This document shows positions 37,873 to 46,976 of a DNA stretch of 64,000 bases, one piece after another. The DNA comes from Bacillus sp. FJAT-47783 (GTDB taxonomy: Bacteria > Bacillota > Bacilli > Bacillales > Aeribacillaceae), in assembly GCF_022808615.1 (NCBI RefSeq), contig NZ_JAKZKS010000002.1:124001-188000 (forward strand), given 5' to 3'. The stretch's first letter is position 1; each line of letters starts with the position of its first letter. The notes under the pieces were generated by a model. It made no database searches. It worked only from the letters and a program-made list of their open reading frames with translations, and had not been told where the DNA came from. Made by a program: the position numbers and the translations under genes.

Positions 37873-37985
37873 CGATGTCTTAGCGAAAGCTACCTATCGC
37901 TTCGATTCAAATGCATGACGCCTTAGAGGAAAAAAGCGCCTTTTCGCCGTAAGAACATTTTTGTTTACGGATGATCAGGCGCTTT
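37873..37985. repeat. Dispersed repeat family 2, copy 2, also the lytH terminator
   Basis: Shares GCGAAAGC(T/C)ACCTA, CGCCTTTTCG(C/T)CG and AAGAACATTTTT in the same order with 16069-16150. On the minus strand AAAAGCGCC and GGCGCTTTT (37976-37985 and 37932-37941) form a stem followed by TTCC, suitable to terminate lytH. Confidence 0.55.
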
Positions 37986-37993
37986 TCTTTTTC

Positions 37994-38980
37994 TTATTTT
38001 TGCCGTTCTTGTCTTTCCCATAGTCGTAAATGTGGGTATGGATCAAAAGACCATTCCGTTCGACCGTTATCTTTGTACATTCCGTAATGTAAATGAGGTG
38101 GGAATTTACCAGCAGTTCCTGGTGGACCGTAGCCTGAACTTCCGACAGATCCAATCATTTGGCCAGGCTGAACAATTTGTCCAACATGTAGATCTTTTGC
38201 AAAACCATTTAAATGGGCGAAATAATGGTACGTATTGTTTATGTCACGAATTCCGATCCGCCAACCTCCGTAGCGATTCCATCCTTTCATCTCAACGATT
38301 CCATAGCTTGTTGCACGAACAGGTACCCCGTAACTAGCGAAAATATCGGTTCCTTCATGAATTCTTCTGCCACCCCATCCCCTTGCATCTCCCCAAGTAC
38401 TTCGGTAACTATAATTGGCACGTAATGGAACAGGAAAGGCGTGGTCATTTAAATTTAAATGGCCAAAATGGCGATATATTTTTAAATGACCCATAATGAT
38501 CCCGACTGATTTATCGCGGTGGTAATAATTCCATAGTGCAATCCTGATATTTTCCATATCGATTCCGTAGGACTGAATGTAGTGAGCAAATGAAAATAAA
38601 ATGTCTTCATCATCTTCTTGGCTGGCCTTTCCATCCCCATTTCCATCTTTGCCGATACCACCAAAAATTTCAATGCTAACAGGGTTATCGTCTTGAATTT
38701 TTGGGTTAGAAGCACCAGCCCATTTCTCCGGTGGAATATAAATACCAATAACACCTTTTTCTCTTGGAATGTCTTTTCGCGCTCTTCGAACATTTCGTTC
38801 GTATTGATCAATCGCAGCAAATACATACCAAGGAATTTGCGTGATCGTCTCGACTTTTTTATATAAACTTAGACGTTCATAATTTTTCTTTTTCTCATCT
38901 TCTATTGAATTAGCTGCACTTATAGGTTGAGCCAAGAAAGTAAACAGTAAGATAAAAACGAATAACCATTTTGTAAGCAC
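37994..38980 (-). CDS. lytH: L-Ala--D-Glu endopeptidase LytH (M23 peptidase)
   Basis: A 328-residue secreted M23-type metallopeptidase. A signal peptide is visible in the first 22 residues (MLTKWLFVFILLFTFLAQPISA). The zinc ligands are H and D in RRIHEGTDIFASYG near residue 207 and HLH in PPHLHYGMY near 303. In B. subtilis LytH (YunA) trims cortex peptides to single L-alanine side chains during sporulation under SigK. It lies divergent from lipA, as in the yunA-yutB arrangement of B. subtilis. Confidence 0.9.
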   Translation of the reverse strand: MLTKWLFVFILLFTFLAQPISAANSIEDEKKKNYERLSLYKKVETITQIPWYVFAAIDQYERNVRRARKDIPREKGVIGIYIPPEKWAGASNPKIQDDNPVSIEIFGGIGKDGNGDGKASQEDDEDILFSFAHYIQSYGIDMENIRIALWNYYHRDKSVGIIMGHLKIYRHFGHLNLNDHAFPVPLRANYSYRSTWGDARGWGGRRIHEGTDIFASYGVPVRATSYGIVEMKGWNRYGGWRIGIRDINNTYHYFAHLNGFAKDLHVGQIVQPGQMIGSVGSSGYGPPGTAGKFPPHLHYGMYKDNGRTEWSFDPYPHLRLWERQERQK

Positions 38981-39191
38981 TTGTTTAACTCCTTTCCGAC
39001 TATTTCATACTTTTAGTTTGGTGAAAGGAGGGATTATCATTATTAGCAAATGTTAGTAATTTAGCAAAATCCTTATCCTTGTCCAATGTTGTCCATTATG
39101 TTAAATTGACTATAGTCAATGGAAATTTTAAGTTCTCATGCACGATCGATTTGTAAACGATTTACTAATTACATACTGGAGTGATTCCCCT

Positions 39192-40088
39192 ATGGTAAAA
39201 AAAGAAGAATATATTCGTAAGCCGGAGTGGCTTAAAATAAAGCTTAATACGAATGAAAACTATACAGATTTGAAAAAGCTAATGCGCGACAATAATCTTC
39301 ATACTGTATGTGAAGAAGCGAAATGCCCAAATATTCATGAATGCTGGGCGGTAAGAAGAACTGCTACTTTTATGATTTTAGGAAGTGTTTGTACCCGTGC
39401 GTGCCGTTTTTGTGCTGTTAAAACGGGTCTTCCGACAGAGTTAGATTGGCAAGAACCAGAGCGCGTAGCAGAGTCTGTAAGAATTATGAACTTAAAGCAT
39501 GCGGTTATTACAGCTGTTGCTCGTGACGACTTAAAAGATGGCGGAGCTGGCGTATTCGCTGAGACGGTTCGTGCTGTTAGAAAAAAGAATCCATTTACAA
39601 CGATTGAAGTTTTACCTTCTGATATGGGCGGAGTGTATGAAAACTTAAAAACATTAATGGATGCACGTCCGGATATTTTAAATCATAATATTGAAACGGT
39701 TCGCCGTTTAACACCAAGAGTTCGTGCACGTGCAAAATATGATCGTTCTTTAGAGTTTTTACGTCGTTCAAAAGAAATGCAGCCAGATATCCCAACAAAG
39801 TCAAGCCTTATGATTGGACTAGGCGAGACGAAAGAAGAAATTATTGAAACGATGGATGATTTACGTGCAAACAATGTTGATATTATGACAATCGGCCAAT
39901 ACTTACAGCCGACGAAAAAGCATTTAAAAGTACAAAAATATTATCATCCAGATGAATTTGCAGAACTACGTGAAATTGCATTAACGAAAGGATTTAGCCA
40001 TGTTGAAGCTGGACCGCTTGTACGCTCTTCTTATCATGCAGACGAACAAGTAAATGAAGCAGCTAAGCAGCGTCAAGCAAAAGCATAA
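39192..40088 (+). CDS. lipA: Lipoyl synthase LipA
   Basis: A 298-residue radical-SAM enzyme that inserts two sulfurs into octanoyl groups to make lipoate. Both clusters are visible: [12 protein letters not shown] near residues 37-48 (auxiliary cluster) and CTRACRFC near 63-70 (radical SAM CxxxCxxC). The C-terminal SSYHADEQ block is typical. ATG 39192 follows GGAGTGATTCCCCT; the longer frame from 39138 adds residues not conserved in LipA. The expected acceptor in Bacillus, GcvH, is encoded at 9.7 kb. Confidence 0.97.
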   Translation: MVKKEEYIRKPEWLKIKLNTNENYTDLKKLMRDNNLHTVCEEAKCPNIHECWAVRRTATFMILGSVCTRACRFCAVKTGLPTELDWQEPERVAESVRIMNLKHAVITAVARDDLKDGGAGVFAETVRAVRKKNPFTTIEVLPSDMGGVYENLKTLMDARPDILNHNIETVRRLTPRVRARAKYDRSLEFLRRSKEMQPDIPTKSSLMIGLGETKEEIIETMDDLRANNVDIMTIGQYLQPTKKHLKVQKYYHPDEFAELREIALTKGFSHVEAGPLVRSSYHADEQVNEAAKQRQAKA

Positions 40089-40113
40089 GTTCAACATGTT
40101 CTTTTAATGGGAA

Positions 40114-40138
40114 AACCGGGCAGCTGCCCGGTTTTTTA
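40114..40138 (+). terminator. Rho-independent terminator after lipA
   Basis: AACCGGGCAGCTGCCCGGTT is a perfect 20-base palindrome running into TTTTTT. Confidence 0.93.
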
Positions 40139-40144
40139 TGGACT

Positions 40145-40388
40145 TCGAAATCGGTTATTTCGCCGATTTCGACAATTCCGACCTCTCATTTCTGACCTCT
40201 GAACAAAGTCGCATCATAACTTGGCACATAGTTTTTTATGTCCACCGGAAGACGCCATCGGCTCGAGGTCACAAGCTGGTCGTTACAAAAGGTAAAAAGT
40301 ACCTTTATGTCGGCTTGTCTTGTGCGTATAGCGGAGTCAAGGTGACGACATTGCGCCGCCCACAGGACGTGGCCAGCAGTTAGTCGCA
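40145..40388. repeat. Degenerate dispersed repeat (family 3) between lipA and yutC
   Basis: Contains CGCCGATTTCGACAATTCCG and TGACCTCTGAAC, similar to 11256-11285 and 32810-32850, plus GCCCACAGGACGTGGCC, which resembles the hairpin core of repeat copy A. An 81-residue frame over it shows no coding character. Confidence 0.45.
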
Positions 40389-40413
40389 ATTGGGGCGTCT
40401 TCCGCTTTTCTTA

Positions 40414-41079
40414 TTAACGACGATCTTTCATATCTTTATCGATCTTTTCATTCATTTCCTTATAGCCTTCCCCATTTGCGTTTTCTCCAGAATTTAATGG
40501 GCGGCCTTGTGGTGATTTTAACATTTCTTTTATAATTGTATCTAAACTGCGATCAGCTCTTAAAGCATTCGTATCCATTTGACTGTAAGACTCAATTTGT
40601 TTAATCAAGTTTGGATTATCGGTTACATATATGTGAAAGTATCGTGGAACAACCGATATAGCCGTCTTTTTTACTTGGTCAGCTGTTTCCAATCGATTTT
40701 TAGAATCGGTAACATAACCGACCAATACTTCATCATCTGTAACAAGTGTTGCAACATCGTTCACGTTTGGCAACTGAACGGAAAGGGAGCTAATAATATT
40801 GGCAATTTGTTCACGGTCAATCTCAGGTGTTTGTGTGGAGAGCTTTTCATATCCTTTTATAGGACTTTTTTGATGGCGGACATATCCGAAATGATTGTCC
40901 ATATCATCTGTTCCATTTTTAATACCATCCTCGTTATACAATTCACTTCGATCTGTCACATTAATCGTATTTCCGTTTTCTTCATATAAGTCTTGATTTT
41001 CGGCACCGAGTTGACAACCTGTTAACGTAAGTGCTGCCGCGATGAAAACAGGAATCAGTTGTTTCTTCAAATTTTTCAC
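40414..41079 (-). CDS. yutC: YhcN/YlaJ-family lipoprotein YutC
   Basis: A 221-residue lipoprotein. The signal peptide ends in the lipobox LTLTGC (cysteine near residue 22). The central region, with VNDVATLVTDDEVLVGYV near 114 and VTDNPNLIKQIES near 152, is the YhcN/YlaJ domain found in many Bacillus sporulation lipoproteins. It may sit in the forespore or cell membrane; the molecular role is unknown. It is divergent from yutD. Confidence 0.85.
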   Translation of the reverse strand: MKNLKKQLIPVFIAAALTLTGCQLGAENQDLYEENGNTINVTDRSELYNEDGIKNGTDDMDNHFGYVRHQKSPIKGYEKLSTQTPEIDREQIANIISSLSVQLPNVNDVATLVTDDEVLVGYVTDSKNRLETADQVKKTAISVVPRYFHIYVTDNPNLIKQIESYSQMDTNALRADRSLDTIIKEMLKSPQGRPLNSGENANGEGYKEMNEKIDKDMKDRR

Positions 41080-41190
41080 CTCCTACACATAGAGTGACCA
41101 TCTCATAAAAAATGTTGTGAGGCAATTGATGGGGAAATTACATTCGTTTATCATAAAGAAAGAGAGTTCATTGGAAGGCGAGGTACATCG

Positions 41191-41463
41191 ATGATTACCA
41201 TTCAAAACCAGCAATACGAATTAGTCAAAGAATTTAAAAATGGATTTAACGAAGAAGCATTTAAAGCAAGATATAGTGAGATATTAAATAAATATGATTT
41301 CATCGTAGGGGACTGGGGATATAATCAGTTGCGATTACGTGGTTTTTTTGATGACCAAAATCAAAAGGCAACTTACGATACGAAAATAAGCACGCTAGAT
41401 GAATATTTGTATGAGTATTGTAATTACGGGTGTGCGTATTTTGTTTTAAAGAAGATTAAATAA
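41191..41463 (+). CDS. yutD: YutD-family protein
   Basis: A 90-residue soluble protein. The core KYDFIVGDWGYNQLRLRGFF and the C-terminal YLYEYCNYGCAYFVLKK with CxxxC are as in YutD of B. subtilis, which has a solved fold but no known function. Start ATG 41191 follows GAAGGCGAGG. It ends before a bidirectional terminator. Confidence 0.9.
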   Translation: MITIQNQQYELVKEFKNGFNEEAFKARYSEILNKYDFIVGDWGYNQLRLRGFFDDQNQKATYDTKISTLDEYLYEYCNYGCAYFVLKKIK

Positions 41464-41489
41464 TGCATTTTTCATCTAGTTACAAAATA

Positions 41490-41513
41490 AGTCGGAGCCA
41501 AATAGCTCCGACT
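41490..41513. terminator. Bidirectional terminator between yutD and the convergent small gene
   Basis: AGTCGGAGC (41490-41498) pairs with GCTCCGACT (41505-41513). The minus-strand gene's stop codon overlaps the stem. Confidence 0.8.
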
Positions 41514-41802
41514 AAGATTCATTTTCAAAAGGGGGTTGTTCCTTTTGGGAAGGGTCGTCGTGAATCGGATGACTTCCTGGATCTTGTCTTTGTAAGTCTT
41601 GGTGGAACGATTTAAACTCATAGTTAAATGCGCTGTAATGTCTTTGACCCTCTTGCCACGGTGAGCTTTTGTTTTCGACTCGTTCATGCTTATTTCTTGG
41701 TGAGCCGTAGGGGCCTTCGGGTAAATCTTCGGGCACTAAATAATTGTTTATTGCTTCAACATTTGAGAAATCCGTATACTCTTCTTGTTTTTCATTTTTC
41801 AT
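41512..41802 (-). CDS. Small conserved cytosolic protein of unknown function
   Basis: A 96-residue hydrophilic protein rich in E, P, S and aromatic residues and probably disordered. The segment VPEDLPEGPYGSP near residues 23-35 and the WQEGQRHYSAFNYEF stretch near 49-63 look conserved among Bacillus proteins annotated only as cytosolic protein, from memory. There are no cysteines and no membrane segment. Its position next to yutD and the DUF3055 gene fits a core Bacillus locus. The ribosome site is GAAGGTGAG. Confidence 0.65.
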   Translation of the reverse strand: MKNEKQEEYTDFSNVEAINNYLVPEDLPEGPYGSPRNKHERVENKSSPWQEGQRHYSAFNYEFKSFHQDLQRQDPGSHPIHDDPSQKEQPPFENES

Positions 41803-41895
41803 ATTTTCTCACCTTCCGAAAAGATTTCTCCACGTACTTATATCTTTCCGCGTATCCTTCCTGTTATTCGGAAGATGAAAGAACAATTAAATCCA

Positions 41896-42162
41896 TTAAA
41901 CGACTTCATATAAAAAATCACGTAATTCCTGAGCATCTTCCTCATTTAATTGAAAAGCATGCTCTAAATATCCAGGCTCTTTTAAATCATCAGGCCCAAT
42001 AATGGCAAATCGATTGCTTTGTATATTTAAAACAAGATGTTTTCCGTAGTAGCGATCGGATTGGACAATGGCTAAATCAAATCGTTGATTTTCACCCATA
42101 AAACTAACAAATCGAGTTTTTGTATCAACAATATCATCATATAAATAAAAACGCTCACTCAT
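41896..42162 (-). CDS. DUF3055-family protein
   Basis: An 88-residue protein matching the DUF3055 family by its start MSERFYLYDDIVDTKTRFVS, the central FDLAIVQSDRYYGK and the C-terminal EHAFQLNEEDAQELRDFL. The function is unknown. Start ATG 42162 follows a strong AAAGGAGGTAAAACCACA site. It is divergent from yutE. Confidence 0.82.
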   Translation of the reverse strand: MSERFYLYDDIVDTKTRFVSFMGENQRFDLAIVQSDRYYGKHLVLNIQSNRFAIIGPDDLKEPGYLEHAFQLNEEDAQELRDFLYEVV

Positions 42163-42300
42163 TGTGGTTTTACCTCCTTTAAAAGCATCCTAAAAGGATT
42201 GTAACATATTATATGGGGAATCATTGTAAACGATAAGAGGCATTATGCTAAAATAAAGTTTATAGTAATAATCGCATACTATTTTAAGGGGGAAGTCAAA

Positions 42301-42735
42301 TTGTATTTCGTGGACCGGGAGAAGATTGAGCAAACATTAATTTATTTAGAAGACCTCGTTCAACTTTTTGAATCACAAAAGTGGGTTACTTCAGTGGAGC
42401 AAAAAGCGGTTGAACGAATTGTACATATGATTATTGAGTCTATTCTGGATGTTGGTAACGCAATGATTGATGGATTTATAATGCGTGATCCTGGTAGCTT
42501 TGAAGACATCATCGATATTCTTGAAGATGAAAAAGTTATTCGTGAAAATGATGCCAATGCATTAAAAGAAGTAATTCCTTTCCGTAAGCAACTTGTACAA
42601 CATTATTTAACAATAAATCATGAAGAGATGATTCAAACGATAAACAAGCAAATTTCAGCGTTGAAATGTTTTCCATTACAAATCCGTTCGTACATTGAGA
42701 ATGAGCTCGGACCGGTATCCGCATTTAGGAAGTAA
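42301..42735 (+). CDS. yutE: DUF86/HepT-like protein YutE
   Basis: A 144-residue all-helical HEPN-type protein. The catalytic-like motif R-x5-H-Y is seen in PFRKQLVQHYL near residues 94-104, as in HepT toxins of HEPN/MNT pairs. No MNT nucleotidyltransferase gene is adjacent, so YutE seems to be a stand-alone core protein, and toxicity should not be assumed. The start is TTG 42301 behind AAGGGGGAAGTCAAA. yutF follows 43 bases downstream. Confidence 0.8.
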   Translation: MYFVDREKIEQTLIYLEDLVQLFESQKWVTSVEQKAVERIVHMIIESILDVGNAMIDGFIMRDPGSFEDIIDILEDEKVIRENDANALKEVIPFRKQLVQHYLTINHEEMIQTINKQISALKCFPLQIRSYIENELGPVSAFRK

Positions 42736-42778
42736 TAAGAAGATGTAAGCGAACGATTTCTCTTGAGGTGATAGTAAC

Positions 42779-43549
42779 ATGAGTAACTATAAAGGATATT
42801 TAATTGACTTAGATGGAACGATGTATCGTGGTACAGAAAAAATTGAAGAGGCTGGAGATTTCGTTCATCGGTTAAAGAATCGTGGGATTCCATATTTATT
42901 TGTAACGAATAACTCTTCAAAAACACCGAAGCAAGTGGCTGAAAAGCTTATGAACTTTGATATACCAGCTGAAGAATCACAAGTATTTACGACAAGTATG
43001 GCAACAGCTAACTTTATTTTTGAACAAAAAAAAGATGCTACAGTGTACGTAATTGGAGAAGAAGGAATACATCATGCACTACTAGAAAAAGGGTTCAACC
43101 TTACGAGTGAAAACCCTGACTATGTTGTGATGGGGATTGATCGCAAAATCACTTATGAAAAGCTTGCAATAGCATGTTTAGCTGTACGAAATGGTGCAAC
43201 CTTTATTTCAACAAATGGAGATATTGCCATTCCGACAGAACGCGGCTTTTTACCCGGAAATGGGTCGTTGACGTCTGTTATTACTGTGTCAACAACGGTT
43301 CAACCTATTTTTATTGGAAAACCAGAATCGATTATTATGGAACAAGCTTTAAAAGTGCTTGGGACAAAAAAAGAAGAGACGTTAATGGTAGGAGATAATT
43401 ATGATACCGATATTAAAGCGGGGATTCATGCCGGAATTGATACATTATTAGTTCATTCAGGAGTCACAACGAAAGAACATTTACAAGAAAAAGATATTCA
43501 ACCCACGTATACGGTTGATACGTTAACAGAATGGTTTCAAAAAATGTAA
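42779..43549 (+). CDS. yutF: HAD-IIA family sugar phosphatase YutF
   Basis: A 256-residue NagD-like phosphatase. HAD motif I is DLDGTMYRG near residues 11-19, motif II VTNNSSK near 42, and motif III/IV KPESIIMEQ and MVGDNYDTDI near 182-210. Such enzymes dephosphorylate small metabolites; the natural substrate is uncertain. It follows yutE and is closed by a terminator. Confidence 0.9.
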   Translation: MSNYKGYLIDLDGTMYRGTEKIEEAGDFVHRLKNRGIPYLFVTNNSSKTPKQVAEKLMNFDIPAEESQVFTTSMATANFIFEQKKDATVYVIGEEGIHHALLEKGFNLTSENPDYVVMGIDRKITYEKLAIACLAVRNGATFISTNGDIAIPTERGFLPGNGSLTSVITVSTTVQPIFIGKPESIIMEQALKVLGTKKEETLMVGDNYDTDIKAGIHAGIDTLLVHSGVTTKEHLQEKDIQPTYTVDTLTEWFQKM

Positions 43550-43554
43550 ATAGA

Positions 43555-43588
43555 GAAAAAGGAAGTAGTAGCAGTCGCTTCCTTTTTC
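43555..43588 (+). terminator. Rho-independent terminator after yutF
   Basis: AAAAAGGAAG pairs with CTTCCTTTTTC around TAGTAGCAGTCG. Confidence 0.88.
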
Positions 43589-43614
43589 CAATGACAGTAT
43601 CGATATGGTCCATC

Positions 43615-43816
43615 AACCATTCAGTGGGGGAGGAAAAAAACCACTGAATGAAGTTTCACTTTACCCCACTCTTAACGGGCGGTAAGATCCCCCACCTCAA
43701 GATTCTATAGTAAAGCAAAGAAGATAGGTGGGGGACAACTCCCCGTAAAGGTCCGATTAGTTCAACTAACATTCAGTGGGGGAAGAAAAACCACTGAATG
43801 AAGTTTCACTTTATTC
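43615..43816 (+). repeat. Dispersed palindromic repeat, copy B (two nested right ends)
   Basis: CATTCAGTGGGGG / CCACTGAATG followed by AAGTTTCACTTTA occurs twice (about 43617-43663 and 43770-43813). They flank the core CTTAACGGGCGGTAAGATCC, CCCCCACCTC...AGGTGGGGGA and CCCGTAAAGGTCCGA. The right edge runs into the yutG stop codon (TTTATTCAAC). Confidence 0.75.
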
Positions 43817-44305
43817 AACATTTGCTGCACGGTGTGCTAAGCGACTTGAAGCTGCCGCAGCAATCGCCCCGACGATATCATCTAAAAATGTATGGCATTG
43901 ACCGGAATTTTTATCATTTAGAGATTGTAATATCCCAGGTTTTTGTTTATCAATATATCCATAATTTGTAAACCCGATAGATCCATAAATATTAACGATA
44001 GAAAAAGCTAATATTTCGTCGACTCCGTATAGACCCTCGTCCGAATTGAGTATAGTTTGCAAAGGTTCTTCAAGTTTTTTTTGCTCTGCCAGAACATCTA
44101 ACTGAATACCTGTTAAAATGGCATTTTGTACTTCGCGTTTCGCAATAACGCGATTAACATTGAAAATACATTCATCTAAAGATAAGTTTGGATGATATTT
44201 TTTTTGAAGGAAATAGACTAATTCAGCAATATCTTCTAATTTGACTCCTCTTTCTTCGAGCCATTTCCTAGCTTTTAATTCAACTTGATTCATTTTTTCT
44301 TTCAT
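43811..44305 (-). CDS. yutG: Phosphatidylglycerophosphatase A-family protein YutG
   Basis: A 164-residue protein of the PgpA-like family. The conserved ALSIVNxYGSIGFTNYGYID-like block (FSIVNIYGSIGFTNYGYIDK) is near residue 101 and the C-terminal CHTFLDDIVGAIAAAASSRL near 138. The family hydrolyses phosphatidylglycerol phosphate or is related to such enzymes. ATG 44305 is used; GTG 44314 is an alternative. The last codons merge with repeat copy B, so the stop may have been supplied by the repeat. Confidence 0.85.
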   Translation of the reverse strand: MKEKMNQVELKARKWLEERGVKLEDIAELVYFLQKKYHPNLSLDECIFNVNRVIAKREVQNAILTGIQLDVLAEQKKLEEPLQTILNSDEGLYGVDEILAFSIVNIYGSIGFTNYGYIDKQKPGILQSLNDKNSGQCHTFLDDIVGAIAAAASSRLAHRAANVE

Positions 44306-44603
44306 AGGCGTCACCCAATCCTTTTTATTATTTTATACGCTAATAAGCAATAACATGTGTTTAATTTTAAGAATTTTCAGTTAATTATACTATACTATAC
44401 ATGAATGGTTTATGAAAAGTTTTCCCTAACTGTTTAGAAGTAATCGTAGATCAAAGGTCATTGTATATAAAAAACGATCATATTAATCGGTGAGATTCAC
44501 TATTTTAAAATAAGGCAAATTTCTTTCACAACCAGTGTTTTTTGACAAAAATTTATCCATAGAGCTATTCAAAATGACAAGAAATCATTTAGGGGGAAAG
44601 AGA

Positions 44604-45596
44604 ATGAAGAACGAAATTGAGGAACAATACGGATTGAATGTTTTACAATTTTTTAAGCACGGTCAGTACGAAGCATTTAGAACGAGAAGAAATATATGCT
44701 TAATCGTACCTGTTTCAAACTTAGAAGATGAAGAACTATATGAAATGTATCAAATGGCTCAACATATGTTAGAAAAAAAAGAGAGAAACGTTGCGATGTT
44801 TTTGCAAACAAAACAAGGTACTCTTCGTTTTCAATATGAAAATGAAACTTATTCAATTGTTCAAATTCCGTTTTATTCATTGGATCAAGAAGAAAGCATA
44901 ACGGGAAAAGGCTTAGCTAAGTTCCATCAACGAGGTCGGTCATTTGCTTTTCAAGTAACAAAAACAAACCGAATTGGTAAGTGGAAGGGGCTTTGGGAAA
45001 AACGATTGGATCAGCTCGAAATGTTTTGGAGAGGGAAAATTTATACGAAGCCACTTGAATCATTTGATCGATTGTTTACTGAATCTTTTCCATACTATGT
45101 AGGACTATGTGAGAATGCTATTCAGTATTTAGTTGATACAGAGCTAGATGACGATCCATACCCTGTTGATTCAGCAACGATTTGTTATCAACGATTTACA
45201 CCTGATTTGTTCCATCACTCAAAATGCAAGCTGCCTACCGAATGGGTTTATGACCATGCATCACGAGATATTGCTGAATTTATTCGATATGAGTTTGTCC
45301 AAAATCATCGTGTTGTAAATAGTACGTTTTTAGACGAGTATGAACGAACAACACCTTTATCATCGTTTTTTTGGCGATTAATTTTTAGTCGATTACTATT
45401 CCCAGTTCATTATTTTGAGTGCATTGAAAACTACTATATAGCTCAAGATGATGAAAGTCGTAATTCTTTTAAGAACGAGTTGCAATTAATTCTAGACAAT
45501 ACAAATAACTATGAGCAATTATTAACTTCCTTTTCATCCATGTTGTCCATACGAACACGGAAAATTCATCTGCCGAAAATTCATTGGCTCTCATAA
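44604..45596 (+). CDS. yutH: Spore coat-associated protein YutH
   Basis: A 330-residue protein with a kinase-like (CotS/aminoglycoside phosphotransferase-type) fold inferred from the family. It is aromatic-rich, with CYQRFTPDLFHHSKCKLPTE near residue 194 and a C-terminal SSFFWRLIFSRLLFPVHYFE. YutH is a spore coat protein made in the mother cell under SigE in B. subtilis. ATG 44604 follows AGGGGGAAAGAG; the frame from 44535 lacks such a site. Confidence 0.82.
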   Translation: MKNEIEEQYGLNVLQFFKHGQYEAFRTRRNICLIVPVSNLEDEELYEMYQMAQHMLEKKERNVAMFLQTKQGTLRFQYENETYSIVQIPFYSLDQEESITGKGLAKFHQRGRSFAFQVTKTNRIGKWKGLWEKRLDQLEMFWRGKIYTKPLESFDRLFTESFPYYVGLCENAIQYLVDTELDDDPYPVDSATICYQRFTPDLFHHSKCKLPTEWVYDHASRDIAEFIRYEFVQNHRVVNSTFLDEYERTTPLSSFFWRLIFSRLLFPVHYFECIENYYIAQDDESRNSFKNELQLILDNTNNYEQLLTSFSSMLSIRTRKIHLPKIHWLS

Positions 45597-45660
45597 AAAA
45601 AGAAAATAGAATTTGATAAGATATGATTGATGCAGCTTATATGTACGAGGAGATGAAGTG

Positions 45661-46641
45661 ATGAAGCCATATGTGTTTATTACGAGAAAACTAAAAGAAG
45701 AACTCATCGCACCATTAAAAGAAATAGCACATGTTGAAATGTGGGAAAACGAAGAAGTACCTTGTCCTCGAGAGTTACTGTTGAAAAAATCAAGTGAAGC
45801 AGATGCATTATTGACAATGCTGTCTGATCAAGTGGATGAGGAATTGTTAGAGGTGCAAAAAAATTTAAAAGTCGTTTCAAATTTAGCCGTCGGATATGAC
45901 AATATTGATATTGAAGGGGCAACAAGACATCATATCGCCGTTTGTAACACACCAGATGTTTTAACCGAAACAACGGCTGACTTAACTTTTGCGTTATTAA
46001 TGGCCACTGCAAGAAGAATCGTTGAAGCGGCTGAATTTGTTAAGGAAGGGAAATGGACGGGATGGTCTCCGTTTTTACTTGCAGGAAGTGATATCCATCA
46101 TAAAACAATCGGTATTGTTGGCATGGGAAATATCGGGCAAGCGGTTGCGAAACGAGCTAAAGGATTTTCGATGAATGTGTTATATCATAATCGAACAAGA
46201 AAGGTGGAAGCGGAGAAAGAGATAGGAGCACACTTTTGTTCGTTTTATGAATTACTAGAGAAATCTGATTTTGTCGTTTGTCTAACCCCGTTAACGAAAG
46301 AAACAAAGCATTTATTTAATAAAGATGCATTCGAGCGGATGAAGGGTTCGGCTATCTTTATCAATGCTGCACGCGGAGCAGTTGTTGATGAGGAAGCGTT
46401 ATATGATGCTCTAATGACAAAAAAAATAAAAGCAGCTGGATTAGATGTATTTAAAGAAGAGCCAATAAATGAGCAACACCCATTATTGACATTAAAGAAT
46501 GTGGTAGCATTGCCACACATCGGAAGTGCTAGTATGGAAACACGCGAAAAAATGATGACACTTTGTGTTGAAAATATTATTCAAATTTTATCTAATAAAG
46601 AACCGATTACGTTAGTTAATAAGGAATGGATGGAACAATAA
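45661..46641 (+). CDS. D-2-hydroxyacid dehydrogenase (glyoxylate/hydroxypyruvate reductase type)
   Basis: A 326-residue NAD(P)-dependent reductase. The Rossmann motif is IGIVGMGNIGQAVAKRAKGF near residue 150. The catalytic arginine is in NAARGAVVDEEAL near 239, the glutamate in DVFKEEPI near 265 and the histidine in LPHIGSAS near 286. The family reduces glyoxylate, hydroxypyruvate or 2-keto acids; the substrate is not determinable. ATG 45661 has GAGGAG eight bases away; GTG 45658 is an alternative. It ends at a terminator ahead of hom. Confidence 0.88.
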   Translation: MKPYVFITRKLKEELIAPLKEIAHVEMWENEEVPCPRELLLKKSSEADALLTMLSDQVDEELLEVQKNLKVVSNLAVGYDNIDIEGATRHHIAVCNTPDVLTETTADLTFALLMATARRIVEAAEFVKEGKWTGWSPFLLAGSDIHHKTIGIVGMGNIGQAVAKRAKGFSMNVLYHNRTRKVEAEKEIGAHFCSFYELLEKSDFVVCLTPLTKETKHLFNKDAFERMKGSAIFINAARGAVVDEEALYDALMTKKIKAAGLDVFKEEPINEQHPLLTLKNVVALPHIGSASMETREKMMTLCVENIIQILSNKEPITLVNKEWMEQ

Positions 46642-46670
46642 GAGTCAGGGGCATCCCCTGGCTCTTTCTT
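46641..46670 (+). terminator. Rho-independent terminator after the hydroxyacid dehydrogenase
   Basis: AGAGTCAGGGG pairs with CCCCTGGCTCT, followed by TTCTT. From here to 46870 no gene or element is recognised. Confidence 0.85.
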
Positions 46671-46874
46671 ATAATTCAATGAAAAGGTGGGGAAAGAAGC
46701 GAAGAATGAGTTTGTAAGTTCAAAAAGCAAGGTAGAGTTTTTCTCTGAGAAAAATCATTTTGTCATTGCTGTTATCAATGCCATTGAATAGTCATGAAAA
46801 ATTTGTGAGAGATGATTTCTTTTTCCAACAATATAGTAAGCGGTTACAAGAATGCATAGACTGAAAATTTACTC

Positions 46875-46903
46875 TTGTAAAATAATTGTTTCATCTTTAT
46901 AAT
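46875..46903 (+). promoter_or_regulatory. SigA promoter of hom-thrC-thrB
   Basis: TTGTAA (46875-46880), a 17-base spacer and TATAAT (46898-46903). The leader of about 70 bases shows no T-box or other known riboswitch pattern. Confidence 0.75.
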
Positions 46904-46976
46904 GACAATAACAAAGGATGTATTTTCTAAGAGGACATTTGTTCATCTCGAAAAAACGACAGGGAGTTGGAGTAAA

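Noticed and set aside
40138-40383. 81-residue frame after lipA
   Set aside because: It begins inside the lipA terminator and covers a degenerate repeat; there is no ribosome site or coding signature.
42301-42735. YutE as a HepT toxin of a toxin-antitoxin pair
   Set aside because: No MNT antitoxin gene is adjacent, and the gene is in a conserved core order (yutD-yutF), so a toxin role is not supported.
46904-46976. Threonine-responsive T-box leader before hom
   Set aside because: The leader is only about 70 bases and lacks the T-box bulge sequence and a specifier stem.
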